DNA from: Conchocele bisecta
Taxonomy: Eukaryota > Mollusca > Bivalvia > Lucinida > Thyasiridae
NCBI GenBank assembly: GCA_029237695.1
Contig: CM055279.1
Span: 19,657,919 to 19,721,918 of the forward strand
Length of the DNA: 64,000 nt
Direction: 5' to 3'
Both the position numbers and the translations under genes were made by a program. The notes under the pieces were generated by a model. That model was not told where the DNA came from. It ran no database searches and saw nothing but the letters and a program-made list of their open reading frames with translations. The stretch's first letter is position 1; every line of letters begins with the position of its first letter. Positions 1 to 10,054 of this stretch are shown piece after piece.

Positions 1-337
1 NNNNNNNNNNNNNNNNNNNNNNNNNNNNNNNNNNNNNNNNNNNNNNNNNNNNNNNNNNNNNNNNNNNNNNNNNNNNNNNNNNNNNNNNNNNNNNNNNNNN
101 NNNNNNNNNNNNNNNNNNNNNNNNNNNNNNNNNNNNNNNNNNNNNNNNNNNNNNNNNNNNNNNNNNNNNNNNNNNNNNNNNNNNNNNNNNNNNNNNNNNN
201 NNNNNNNNNNNNNNNNNNNNNNNNNNNNNNNNNNNNNNNNNNNNNNNNNNNNNNNNNNNNNNNNNNNNNNNNNNNNNNNNNNNNNNNNNNNNNNNNNNNN
301 NNNNNNNNNNNNNNNNNNNNNNNNNNNNNNNNNNNNN
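1..337. other. Assembly gap (N run)
   Basis: All bases are N. Nothing can be said about this stretch; the first real base is at 338. Confidence 1.
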
Positions 338-698
338 CGTGAAAGTGTGCCCGCAACCGTTTCTTATATTAAAGAAAATGTAAACAGTTAGCTCATTAAC
401 TGTGACACATATTCTGGATAAAATTAGCCACGGATAGAACTGGGCCTAGGTCTTAGGCCTTAACTCATTTGATTTACCGGTTCACCGTCGAATGTTTCGA
501 AAATCAAAATGAAATAAAATTGGGAATTTGTGAGAAAAATAATCGTATCACAGATACAAAATATGGTAGTGCTAATTACGCGGCTCCTGGCATATCGCAT
601 CATGTTGACACTGGGCCAAACATGTTTTATTATTTAGTATTTAGTGTGTTGGTATTGTGTCACAGGCATATTTAGTGCGAACATAATTGTAGCCACCG
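338..698. other. Unassigned AT-rich sequence
   Basis: No coding region, RNA or repeat is recognisable between the gap and the miniature element at 699. A 68-codon open frame at 469-675 has no recognisable motif and is probably chance. Confidence 0.5.
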
Positions 699-916
699 GG
701 GGCCCGTTTCACTAAACTTCGTACGACTAAAATGTTCGTAAGTGCAAATCTAGGATCATCTGGAAATTTCAACTGATTGATTTACATTTATTGAGCATAG
801 GCTGCTCAATAAATGTAAATCCAATAATTGTTTACAGGAAAATGTTGTTAATGTGTAATTTAAAAAAAATCTTTATTTTGTACTTACTAACATTTTAGTC
901 TAGTGAAACGGGCCCC
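699..916. mobile_element. Miniature inverted-repeat element (GGGCCCGTTTCAC family)
   Basis: The left end reads GGGGGCCCGTTTCACTAAAC and the right end is its inverse (TAGTGAAACGGGCCCC). The arms continue inward as ACTAAAATGTTCGTAAGT and ACTTACTAACATTTTAGT. The centre is a second hairpin at about 778-823 built on TTTACATTTATTGAGC and GCTCAATAAATGTAAA. About 218 bp with no coding capacity, so a non-autonomous terminal-inverted-repeat (TIR) element. The superfamily is unknown because no clear target duplication is visible. Confidence 0.8.
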
Positions 917-2905
917 AGGGACGTAGCCTACTGATTTGTATCTGTATCTGTATCTGCAACCACTCTGTACCTTCTAATGTCACATAATTTTTAGAGACTT
1001 TCAAAAATATCACATTACATCAGCCGTACGATTGCCGTTTGATGACTGTTAAATATTATTTTAATTGACCACTTGTAAATGTGGTTATATGAATGTATGG
1101 CATATATTTTACTAAGTATTTTTGCAATCAGTGCAGACCCTGATCAGACTGCGCAGATGCACAGGTCTCCAACATTTACAAATTTAAGAAGTCCTACTTT
1201 AGATCGTTGTTATTTTACTTACTACTAAACACTGGATGTCTGCGTGCTTTATTGTTATTATGAAAGTGAAAGTAGAACGTTTTTGTTATATCCTCCGGGT
1301 TACAAATCGCTGAGGATTCCTATTTGAATTGGAAAATGATATGAATTTTAAATTTAGGACACTGTGTCAGGAGAAAATGGACTGATGACATATGTCACCA
1401 GTCTAGTTCCTGAGCTATGACTGTGACAGGAAAAAAGGGACTGATTACATATATCACCTGTCGTGTTCCATCCACGCATGACTGCTCGCTCTTGTTTGTA
1501 ATTGTTGTAAAATATATAAAGTTTAAACTGTGTATACAAAACTATAGATATACCCCCCCCCCCCGGCATACAAAGTACGTCGAGGGGTATATCGTTTTCG
1601 TAATTCCGCCCTGGAATACACAACTTCTATATTTGCAGATTCAACGCGTCTAAATTCAAACGAAACGCTTCAAACAAATGTCGCAATTTTGTGGTCGGTA
1701 CAAATTTAGTGTGTAAATAACTGACTTGATTACTTGAATTCAAAATACATATACGTACGCCACGGTGCTTTTTAGCATGGCTTTGTTGGCCACTCATTTG
1801 TTTCTTTACAAAGGCGTTGAATGTACTTTTTCTGAAACGCAACACAATTAAATTGCAAATTTCGTTTTCAAATTAATTATTCCCGACGAGAGGATACAGT
1901 GTATACATATACTATTATGCTTACTGCCGGTATTTTTATCAGAACATTTTATAACAATTTAACAATACACACTTTGAAACACTAATCTAAACTAAAAATT
2001 GTATGCCACTTTATCTTTTATTAATATATTTATTGTATTTATATTTACATATATACAAGTATAACTGGCATACAATGTTACTTCATTGAAAAAGACTATA
2101 GCCTGAAATCTGAAAATTCCATTTACCTGTAAAAACCAAATGTGGGACAATCAGGACTACTGGACACTCAAATGTGGGACAATCAGGATTAAACCATACA
2201 GACCACCTGGGTTCTTATTATACAGTATGACACACAAGGTGTGAGAGAAGGCTGGAAATTAACAGCATGTTGTCATAGTCTGATGGTTTATTAAAGTATA
2301 TTAAAGTCTCATCATGTACATGCAAATAAATAGACATTAGTAGGCCTTTGGCTAATTTTAACGATTTTAGGTACTGTATCTCATACGTACCATCGTGGCC
2401 CATTGTCTTCACGTTAAATAAATGTCATAATAATAATGCAAATAAGTAATACAAATGCAAAGCATAAAACAACAGTACATTGTCAGTCATATAAGACTTG
2501 TAACAGACTGTGTATGCACATCATGCATGCTAAGATCATTTATTCTCATTTCTTGATACAGAATATTAGTGTGGGAGAACGTTGACAATTAACAGCCTGC
2601 TGTCTAAACATAGTCTGATCATCATGACGTTATCCTTGTGAATTTTATCTAGCAGACACTCAGATGCTTCCTAAAAAATGAAGAAGTAATTTGCAAAAAA
2701 AGAATACAACCAAAATATAAATGTCATGGTTGCCAAATATTTCACCTGATAAGTACCCCTAGTCGGGAATGAAACAGATATATACATTGTAATTAACCCC
2801 TATATCTAATTATTAAGTTGTTGATTGTTTAATTAACTATTACTGAGCTTAAAACTTAATTTAAATAACTTCAATTATCAAATAATAACATCAAAAGAAT
2901 TCAAA
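917..2905. other. Unassigned intergenic sequence
   Basis: No gene is supported. It contains a C homopolymer near 1552-1564, a degenerate copy of a common GATCAGACTGCGCAGATGCA motif near 1142, and short open frames on both strands around 1354-1845 that look like noise. Confidence 0.5.
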
Positions 2906-3015
2906 TTTCCCGGTATTTCCCGGTATTTCCCGGTATTTCCCGGTATTTCCCACTTTGGGGAGTATTTCCCGGTAGGGATTTCCCGCCGGGAATTCCCGCC
3001 CCCGGTATTTCCCGG
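2906..3015. repeat. 10-bp microsatellite, TTTCCCGGTA
   Basis: Four perfect head-to-tail copies of TTTCCCGGTA are followed by degenerate copies, including the inverted form GGGAATTCCC. It lies directly at the left border of the GC-rich virus-like block that starts at about 3040. Confidence 0.9.
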
Positions 3016-3089
3016 CCAACCCTGCCGAGAATGCTTGGGCTTTAATCATGGCAATCGCCTGTCTCCTACTATTAGCCTCCCGAGATTTC

Positions 3090-4340
3090 CTAAAACCAAA
3101 GCGCGAATGGTCCGACCGCCACGAGGGCGACGACGAGTCCTAATTTTTCATCCTCGTCAGCTGTAGTTCCTTCGGAGCTCATTCCAGCAGCGACGTTATC
3201 ATCGAGTCCTGTCGTTGTACTAGTACCGAAGGAACTTGATGGGGGCGCTGGGGTGGGTGCTTGCGGTCTTACGAAATCGGTTCAATTTTCAAATCTGGAG
3301 TGCGCTGCGCCGTCGGTGCCGGCATCCGCGTTAATGTTCCCGTTATGGCCGATATTTTGTTTGTCGTTGGCAATTACGGTCGTCTAGTAGTATCATATTT
3401 CTCGGCGTCATATACATACATATTCCAAATACATAGTCTACTGGGGTGCTAGCATATTGCAAAACGTCTTGATACCGGTGTATCGCATCCGGGAGGTCCA
3501 CCGGATATGAGATGGCGTCCTCGACATTTGCCAATAACTGTTTTTGAGCGTCAAACGCCGTCCCGGCTCCTATTATAGAACTGCGCGCTTGCGCATGTGC
3601 GCCGAGGATGGCCCAGACGTACGTGCGAATGGAGTCGTTGAGGCGAGTAACCCCGGCATTAGTAAATCCAGTGCTTTTATCTAACATAAATGATCCCCAC
3701 GAGGTATTTACCCACGCAGGTTGCTGAATGAAATCAACGTGGGCCGATTTGAAAGACCACGGTATCGGTGGCACGAAGTCGGTATTCTCTAGTTTTATCG
3801 GTGGTGGTGGATCCTCCGGGTGCTTCAGAAACCCCATACCCGTTATGTAAACGTCACCTAAACCGAAAGTGTACCAGGACTCTTTCTGGCGCCAGTCCGC
3901 GTCTTTTGATACCCCAAATTCGCTACAAAGTATTTGAACGCCCTACGGTCGTATGCGCTGGAAATGGGATTCCAGCCGTCGTCCTGCGGCAGAGAGATTT
4001 TCTGATCTTTGAGAATCCTCCTAATAGTGTAGTACGCGTGAAAGTTGTAAATGGCCCTTAAGAATGGATCCTCCGCGGGTAGATGGTCCTGAGAGGAAAC
4101 CCCACATCCGGCTGTTGCGCACCATACCGTGAAATTGAGCTGTTTCTGCCAAAACAGCATCGGCGTTTCTTTCCACCCGTTCACAGCCTCCATGGTAGTA
4201 ATCTTGGGTAGCTTATATTGTTCAAAGATGTGGGAGAAGTTGGTTCGAAAGCCTGTTCCGCCGCGAACTTGGATAGTGTCGTAGACCCCGCAGGCCGCGT
4301 ACTTTGCATCAGAAGACAAAAGCCTTGGTATCCATTTCAA
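3090..4340 (-). pseudogene. Decayed virus-like structural gene (minus-strand member of cassette)
   Basis: Two long open pieces, 4340-3858 (160 codons) and 3837-3343 (164 codons), lie end to end in different frames and read as one interrupted protein of roughly 400 residues. A third piece reaches a stop at 3090 and ends in a Pro/Ser/Thr-rich stretch, a short acidic patch and about 17 hydrophobic residues, suggesting a C-terminal membrane anchor. Breaks: a frameshift near 3890, another near 3350, and a stop near 3285. The start at 4340 follows no good alternative ATG. I recognise the general style from multi-copy, unannotated, virus-like loci in invertebrate genomes but cannot name the family or its function. 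It faces away from the plus-strand genes across a ~130-bp gap, as in compact viral genomes. GC content is well above the flanks. Confidence 0.5.
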
Positions 4341-4470
4341 AAGATATTATCATGTTTGCTACTATCACTAATGTTGAAAGGGATGCTTGCACACTTCAGA
4401 ATTCAATCGACAACTGCCGCGGAAAAAAAGGCCGGCCTCAGATCCATCACCTTCACGGTAGGCTAGCAAA

Positions 4471-5031
4471 ATGTGGGGAAGTATCAAGGGTTCGCATTTG
4501 GGGGTGGACATGGCGGTCGAGCTCGTGATCCAAAACTGCTAGCCCCAGGACTTTGGAGCGCCGGAGACTTACAAAAATGTGTTGCAACGGAACTTGCGGG
4601 TCGAGCCAGCCTCGTAATTTCAAAGATCAATGGGTTGGTGACATTCAAGGTCGAACACGGGTGGGCCGTAGCTAGCCCCCCTGCTCGGTTTCGAGAAGGC
4701 ACTCTCGGCTAACGGCGGCAAGTTTAAATCGGGGACATATTTCGGAGACCGACCAATGGATTTCGCGGTCACAACAAATCTTCACGTTCACTTGATGCAG
4801 CTCAGTACATCCGAGAACGTGATAGACGGGGCTCCGAAAACATTACTAAAAACAGTGCCTGCTGGCGACAGTCTTTTCGGCGAGACGGTGAACATCGACT
4901 TTCCAACACCCGAGATGTAACGTTTGGAATTGGGGCACATCCACGAATGGAAGATCTCTATTCTCGATGATAAAGGGCGAGAGTTGAAGAACGATTACCC
5001 GATTTTGATCGTTCTCGAAATAACCGATTAA
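4471..5031 (+). pseudogene. Decayed virus-like gene, putative structural protein of about 185 residues
   Basis: An ATG at 4471 opens 23 codons that end at a TAG (4540-4542). Protein-like coding then continues in other frames to a TAA at 5029-5031. A further in-frame stop lies at 4918-4920. The last third is rich in short beta-strand-like hydrophobic/polar alternation and ends with Val-Leu-Glu-Ile-Thr-Asp. This layout and its neighbours suggest a capsid- or spike-associated protein, but no motif settles it. It is the first of three tightly packed plus-strand genes, divergent from the gene ending at 3090. Confidence 0.4.
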
Positions 5032-5058
5032 ACATAACTATATATTTATATATTAATC

Positions 5059-5602
5059 ATGAGCATATACGGCCCAGGTAGTCCCAGCATAGAACAGGAC
5101 GTTCTCGTCGCGGGCGCAGCACATGATGAAGACACAATGAGAAGGCTGGAGGTTAAAGATAGCGCAGGCGCGCACAGAGGCGGCTACGGCGATTGCACAT
5201 GTTCGGCGATTGCAAGCTCGAAAAACGGTCATAACAGTTTGGGCCGAGGAGCGGGGTACACTGAACGAGGGGGCCTACGAATATTCATTCGCTGCCAACT
5301 CGAGCAACAGATATGGGGGATACACCATGGCAGTGTCCGGGACGATTCTTCGAATGGCAGTATAATCGGTCAACTTTAAGGGACACGCCGCTGCCGAAGT
5401 CCGAGTGAAATTCGTCCTGAACGAGGTAGAGCAGAAGTCTGGCATCACCAAGCACGCGGGGCAGAGGTCAGGGTTTACGATATTCGATGATAACACTACA
5501 GTTAAAGTTTGCGCAGGTTGTGTTATTAACTTTGTTATAAAAATCGCTGACCAAGTGACTTCCTTCACTGTTGTGACACTGTTAATAGAACTTGATTTAT
5601 GA
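5059..5602 (+). pseudogene. Decayed fibre-like protein gene
   Basis: The gene begins with ATG at 5059 (Met-Ser-Ile-Tyr-Gly-Pro-Gly), changes frame near 5255, meets a stop at 5363-5365 and resumes in an open frame to TGA at 5600-5602. The N-terminal part is charged and glycine-rich. The C-terminal ~65 residues alternate hydrophobic and polar residues and end Leu-Ile-Glu-Leu-Asp-Leu, a pattern I associate with trimeric fibre or tail-knob beta-sandwich domains of viruses and phages (inference, not a domain match). The TGA overlaps the next start codon as ATGA, typical of compact viral operon-like gene order and odd for animal DNA. Confidence 0.45.
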
Positions 5603-6200
5603 TGAATGACGAAAAACTATATCCGAACTTGCCTTCCGGGACGGCCGACCCGGCATCCTTTAGGATGACCAGGATCGTCGAGATTCAACAGATTCTACAG
5701 CATATGGGACAGACGCGGACGGGTCACGCCAAAACATATAGGCGAGCAGTCAATATAGTTGAGGGGGTGAGCACCACGTTAGCCTCAGCTTCCGTTGTAA
5801 GTGGCGTGGGGAGTGCGTCTTTATTGTCAACAATCGTCGCTGCGCCAGTCTACAGGTACCGAGTGCGATAGCGGCGGGGGCGGGACTGCTTTGTATGACG
5901 GCCAGACTCGTGAGTCGAAAACTAGAGGCCAAGAGTCGAAAGCACGACCGAATAGCGGTTCTCGCGAGGTCGAAGAAAAAGAGTATCGACGTTATCGTGT
6001 CGAAAGCGATAGCCGACAACGATATATCAGATAGCGAGTTCAAACTGGTCGTCAACGAGATGGCCAGGTACCAGGAGTTAAAGGGCACGATCCGGTCCAA
6101 GGCCCGACCACAAATTCTCGCGGACGAAGACGTAAAAAAACTCGTCATGGAGGGGAGGGCCGACGAGAGAAAAAATCTCCTCGCCCATCTCGGGACGTGA
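5599..6200 (+). pseudogene. Two-part hydrophobic/helical virus-associated protein (SLATT-like), frameshifted
   Basis: Frame 5599-5871 encodes an N-terminal region followed by a ~35-residue Gly/Ala/Ser/Val-rich stretch that looks like one or two membrane segments. Frame 5895-6200 continues with a basic Lys/Arg-rich helix and a 70-residue charged helical tail (IADNDISDSEFKLVVNE and following). The pieces are offset by a frameshift at about 5860-5895. The order, with membrane pair then cytosolic helix, resembles SLATT-type two-helix proteins, and closely similar unannotated proteins are multi-copy in cnidarian and mollusc genomes as far as I recall. Its start codon overlaps the previous stop by 4 bases. 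Function unknown; the association with structural genes suggests a membrane or virion-assembly role. Confidence 0.5.
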
Positions 6201-6283
6201 TAAGCTTATTCGCGTATCTGCGGGCGGAGATCCCTCCATCATACAGTCCAGCAGTTCCGTCGGCCCCTCCATACGGAACATAA
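6197..6283 (+). CDS. Short overlapping reading frame with a PPxY-type motif
   Basis: In a different frame from the gene ending at 6200, an open stretch reaches TAA at 6281-6283 and encodes Pro-Pro-Ser-Tyr followed 8 residues later by Pro-Pro-Tyr. PPxY motifs recruit WW-domain ubiquitin ligases and serve as late domains in several virus groups. It may be the original C-terminus of the preceding gene displaced by a frameshift, or a separate small protein starting at a non-ATG codon. Very short, so this could be chance. Confidence 0.25.
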   Translation: MISLFAYLRAEIPPSYSPAVPSAPPYGT

Positions 6284-6414
6284 AACTTTTTTCGGCTCGT
6301 CCAGTGGGTGAGAGGTATATATATAAGAAAAATAATGGATCGGGGGTCCAGCGAAAAGAAAAAGAAGACCCCACCAGAGGCTCGAACTCGCGCCAGCAAA
6401 ACCGTTCTGGACCC

Positions 6415-6466
6415 ACCTCGCTAAGCCTTGGCGTTTTTTTTAATTTTTGTTTCGGTTTAGCGAGGT
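6415..6466. other. Hairpin with T-rich loop at the right edge of the virus-like block
   Basis: The arms ACCTCGCTAAGCC and GGTTTAGCGAGGT pair over 13 positions with one G:T. The loop holds a GTTTTTTTTAATTTTT run. It lies ~130 bp beyond the last virus-like frame and could be a terminator-like or element-end structure. The GC-rich tract ends here. Confidence 0.5.
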
Positions 6467-6809
6467 GTTATGTTCACATCTGTTACACCCCCATCTAGCG
6501 ACTGTCTACCGCGGACCCCTCCTCCTCATTGCCTCCATCCGCAAGATAGCTTAGATCAGTCTGTGAAGTGAACACAGGTGGCAACTGTGTCAACGCTGAG
6601 ACTTATAGCTAGCGTCCTAGCTATGTAAAGGTGTTGATTTCTCGTATATAAACCTAACCTCCTTGTGCAATAAGGGTTTTAATATGTTTTTTTTGTGTTT
6701 GTTTTCTTATATTAAGTTAGGGTTTCTATGTAATAATAGGGGGTGTTCAGTTTTAAATTATTAAAAATCTAATAACGAACCATCCCGGAAGATATTGTGT
6801 GAACTATGA

Positions 6810-6960
6810 CAAGTGTAAATACACTTGGCTATAAATAACCCGTGTACATATCGTCTGTGCAACCTCGATAAGGAGAAATGCACTCGGCTATAGATAACCC
6901 GTGTATATACCGTCTGTTTACCTCGGCTATAAATAGACACATGTTCGCAACCCGTGTATT
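6810..6960. repeat. Short degenerate tandem repeat
   Basis: Three imperfect ~55-bp units carry CGGCTATAAATAACCCGTG and ATACCGTCTGT. No element ends are seen. The rest of 6467-8390 shows no supported gene. Confidence 0.5.
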
Positions 6961-8398
6961 TGGAACATTGCCATCTGCTTGGTGTTGTGACGCGTTTATG
7001 AGGAAACAACTACACATCAGATCGGTTCTATCTTTCTAACTGACTTTCTCATTAGAATTATTACTAAACGATAATACTTGAGAGCACGTAATTCCTTGTT
7101 AACCAGTCGATGAGTAGCGCAAGTGCCACCGCATGGTGGACATAGCAGTGACTCGGATCTGGTCCCTACCACACAATGCCTACATGGGCGAGGCGAAACG
7201 GACACTCTTTGCATCCAATGCCGGTGATGTTTGCAGTACTCGTAAATACCGGTACGATGACATCTCTCGAACCTACCTGTCTTCAACCACGCACAATTAA
7301 CTAGAATCATTGTGTGATTATAACGAAAGCGAGAAATTACTAGATACTGGACGCTAGTCTAGTGACAGTTATTGTCGCTGAAGAACGGCCGGGAAAAATC
7401 GCCGAGTTAGGGGGCATTTGGGCAGGTTTTATTACGGAAAACTCAACAGATAAATTTTCATGAAATGTCCACCATAACGCCACACTTTGGTGCTCTACGT
7501 GGTGACATGCACAGCTAAGGGGAACACATGTTATAAAATCGTTTTTTGGGACAATTTGTGCCCGATTTTGGATGGGAACAGCCATTATGGTCGATAAATG
7601 GAACAGCCAGGCACTTCACCATTTGTATTTTCCGCAGTAAAAAATAGTTCCACATTTGATAAAAAGATTTCTCAGATACAGACTCTGTAATTGTACAAAC
7701 TAATACAAATATTACACAGGATTAATAAATAAAACCAATATTAATTAATTTAGATCCAGCTTTATCTACCTTTCTCAAAACGCGCTCATGCGCAATAATT
7801 TACGTCTGCTTGTAATTTGGAAAGATTCGGCGTTTTGTTCTCCGATCGGTAGGTGTAAAAACTGTTTAAATCGGTACATCCCAAGACATTACTAGTCTCA
7901 CAAAACGTTAAAAATATCATACTATAGCCATATCATCTCCAGGAACATGGTACAAGTACTGGTTCATGCGCAGATCCCGAGAATTGCAGTAAAGTGTTTG
8001 ACTTTTGTTACCCCACCCACTTCGTTGACCTTCGTAATCTGAAACCACCGAGTGCTGACAAAGATAACACAGGGATGCGACTTGTAAATAGTTTTTTTGT
8101 TGTGTGACAGTTAACTTTGTTGCTCATTGTATGTATTTGTTTTGGTAGATCTTTGGGATTATCTTTTGTCTTGAAAACAAAGTGTGTTCTAGACGGAAAG
8201 TTGCAAAAAATGTCTGCAAAATTTTCGTCATATCATTGGCAGTAACCAGTAGTCGGACTGTACCAATAGCCGGACAAAAATGATTAAACTTCTCAGTGGA
8301 AACCACCATTTGAACCGTCTCGTTGAGACGGTTGAAATGAGTGGACACAACATATACTTTCAATGGGAAAAATAAGAGGGAAATATTTGGAAAATCTT

Positions 8399-8525
8399 CA
8401 GAATGTAAAGGGTTAAAGACACATGCAGACTGCATGCATAATTGCTTATGTATTTTATATTTGGAAAATGCTCAGAATGTAAAGGGTTAAAGACACGTGC
8501 AGACCGCATGCATAATTGCTTATGT
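8399..8525. repeat. 73-bp direct duplication flanking the TRIM
   Basis: CAGAATGTAAAGGGTTAAAG and following sequence recur 73 bp apart. The first copy runs on uninterrupted through GCTTATGTATTTTATATT. The second copy is interrupted after GCTTA by the LTR element at 8523 and resumes after it. The first copy therefore acts as a pre-insertion reference. Confidence 0.85.
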
Positions 8526-8662
8526 CCCGGTACGTAACGCACTGTGGGGAGGAAGTGTGTATTCGTGCCCGGCTAGCTCAGTCGGTTAGAGCGATGGTAC
8601 GGTAAACCAGAGGTCCCGAGTTCGGGCCCCGGACCGGTGCACATGTTTCTCACCCTGTGACA
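8523..8662 (+). repeat. TRIM left LTR
   Basis: 140 bp, TGTCCCGG ... CTGTGACA. It contains the tRNA-like block and a GGGGAGGAAGTG stretch shared with the right LTR. Confidence 0.9.
8566..8642 (+). ncRNA. tRNA-like sequence inside the left LTR (Pol III A and B boxes)
   Basis: TAGCTCAGTCGGTTAGAGCG matches a tRNA D-arm/A box, with a GCTC/GAGC stem. GAGTTCGGGCC (GAGTTCGAGCC in the right LTR) matches a B box. The anticodon arm ATGGT/ACCAG pairs at four of five positions around the loop ACGGTAA. The T stem has a mismatch and the acceptor pairing needs a bulge, so this is tRNA-derived rather than a working tRNA. It predicts Pol III transcription starting within the LTR. Confidence 0.75.
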
Positions 8663-8664
8663 TT

Positions 8665-8682
8665 TGGCGCCCAACGAGGGAC
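8665..8682 (+). promoter_or_regulatory. TRIM primer binding site (tRNA-Lys type)
   Basis: TGGCGCCCAACGAGGGAC begins two bases after the left LTR. Its first 12 bases are the complement expected for the 3' end of tRNA-Lys (CTT isoacceptor, from memory of the family), and most of the rest also fits. Confidence 0.85.
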
Positions 8683-8775
8683 CGTGACTGCTATAAATTA
8701 TACTACCCAAAATCTACCAAAAATATGGACTTCAGAAACAAATTAAATATAGAATTCGTCGATGAATTCCAATTT

Positions 8776-8785
8776 GGCGGGGGAG
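8776..8785 (+). promoter_or_regulatory. TRIM polypurine tract
   Basis: GGCGGGGGAG sits two bases before the right LTR, where plus-strand DNA synthesis is primed. Confidence 0.8.
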
Positions 8786-8787
8786 TA

Positions 8788-8921
8788 TGTCGCGGTACGT
8801 AACTCTCTGTGGGGAGGAAGTGTGTATTCGTGCTAGCTCAGTCGGTTAGAGCGATGGTACGGTAAACCAGAGGTCCCGAGTTCGAGCCCCGGGCCGGTGA
8901 CATGTTTCTGACCCAGTGACA
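8788..8921 (+). repeat. TRIM right LTR
   Basis: 134 bp, TGTCGCGG ... CAGTGACA. It carries the same tRNA-like block (from about 8830), missing five bases at the 5' side of the acceptor region. Confidence 0.9.
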
Positions 8922-9534
8922 CTTATGTATTTTATATTAAAGTATTTATATAAATTATATAGGGTAAAGTGTTGATACTAAATTTATACATTACGTGCTT
9001 TAAATGCATTAATTTAGCAACTTCGTTTTCGGCGAGTGTGAAATACCGGAGTCAAGCCAGCGATAGATAACATTCCGATAGATAGGCTCTTTCGGTCTTT
9101 CTGGCAAATTCCGGTTTAAGTGGCTCAGCAACTGAAAGGAATTCTGCATAAATCGTGTATTACACTGCAGCTCCATTATAACGCGATGGTCGGGGTCCAG
9201 TATTTCAAATCGCGATCGAATCCGATAGCGTTATAAAATTTCGGGACATGCACGGGTACTGGCATCATCCGCATTTCGGTTACCAACTATTGCGGGAATT
9301 CCATTAGCAACGGACTTATATACAATCTTGTCATTTGAACAGAAGTTAAAGTAATTATTCATAAAATCATGCTTATTAAGTTGTATATTGCTCGCGATAG
9401 ACAGACGCTTATTATAATGTATACAGCTCGCGATCAACAGGCGCTTAAAAGGATTAATTGATAATAAATAATGGTCACGTGTCCTGCCTATTCATGCGGA
9501 CGATTAGCTGTTGATACGTGCATAATCTCAGGAT

Positions 9535-9655
9535 GTGGGGTCACGTGATCTATTGTTTACACTGCAAGTCATATTGGTGAATGAAATTTACGATTTACGC
9601 GAGACATCATGATTATCGTGGGCTGAAGTGTAAACAATAGACCACGTGATCCCAT
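9535..9655. mobile_element. Miniature inverted-repeat element
   Basis: The left arm GTGGGGTCACGTGATCTATT continues to GTTTACACT. The right arm is its near-perfect inverse (AGTGTAAACAATAGACCACG, then TGATCCCAT). About 121 bp; non-coding. The arms include the CACGTG palindrome. Confidence 0.8.
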
Positions 9656-10054
9656 ACTCAGATAATGCTGAATGTATTGTTTCAGATTGCACACAAACAC
9701 CAGTCTATTTATAGAATGCTAAATATTACACCTGTCGAGTAAAATAGAGAAAAGCGACCGAACACGCAATCATTTATGTGTTAACACGGATATATGTCTC
9801 ATAACATTGACATTACTTGGTGACACAAAGCGGTAGTTATCTTATATTTAAATGTGGGAACTGGTTCAAGAACCTTCTAAACCCGGTATGACATGCGCGG
9901 TAGTTGTACTTTGATGACTGTCACAAACATCGCGTTTCTTCTTTTTTTAATTTTGTTTTTGATCCACTAGAGACCCGTGTTATACATGTACAGAAGATTT
10001 ATATAATTTAACATAGTATTGAATTTAATAATGTTGTGTTTATCGGTTTGGTCA

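Larger units (their letters stand above)
8523..8921 (+). mobile_element. TRIM: miniature LTR retrotransposon with tRNA-like sequence in its LTRs
   Basis: Two direct repeats of 140 and 134 bp begin TGTC and end GTGACA. They flank a 125-bp interior with a primer binding site just inside the left repeat and a purine tract just before the right repeat. The host sequence CTTA is duplicated at both sides (8519-8522 and 8922-8925). The interior holds only a ~26-codon frame starting at an ATG near 8725, so the element cannot encode its own enzymes and must borrow them from a relative. The two LTRs differ by a 5-base gap, a 1-base gap and about six substitutions, so the insertion is not recent. Strand is set by primer site and purine tract. 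Confidence 0.9.

Noticed and set aside
6340..6412. tRNA-like 3' half on the minus strand (GCGAGTTCGAGCC)
   Set aside because: Only a B-box-like word; T stem pairs at three of five positions and no 5' half is present.
6078..6416. 112- and 84-codon minus-strand ORFs at the right of the virus-like block
   Set aside because: They are antisense to the two-helix protein gene or overlap the hairpin; their peptides show no coherent pattern.
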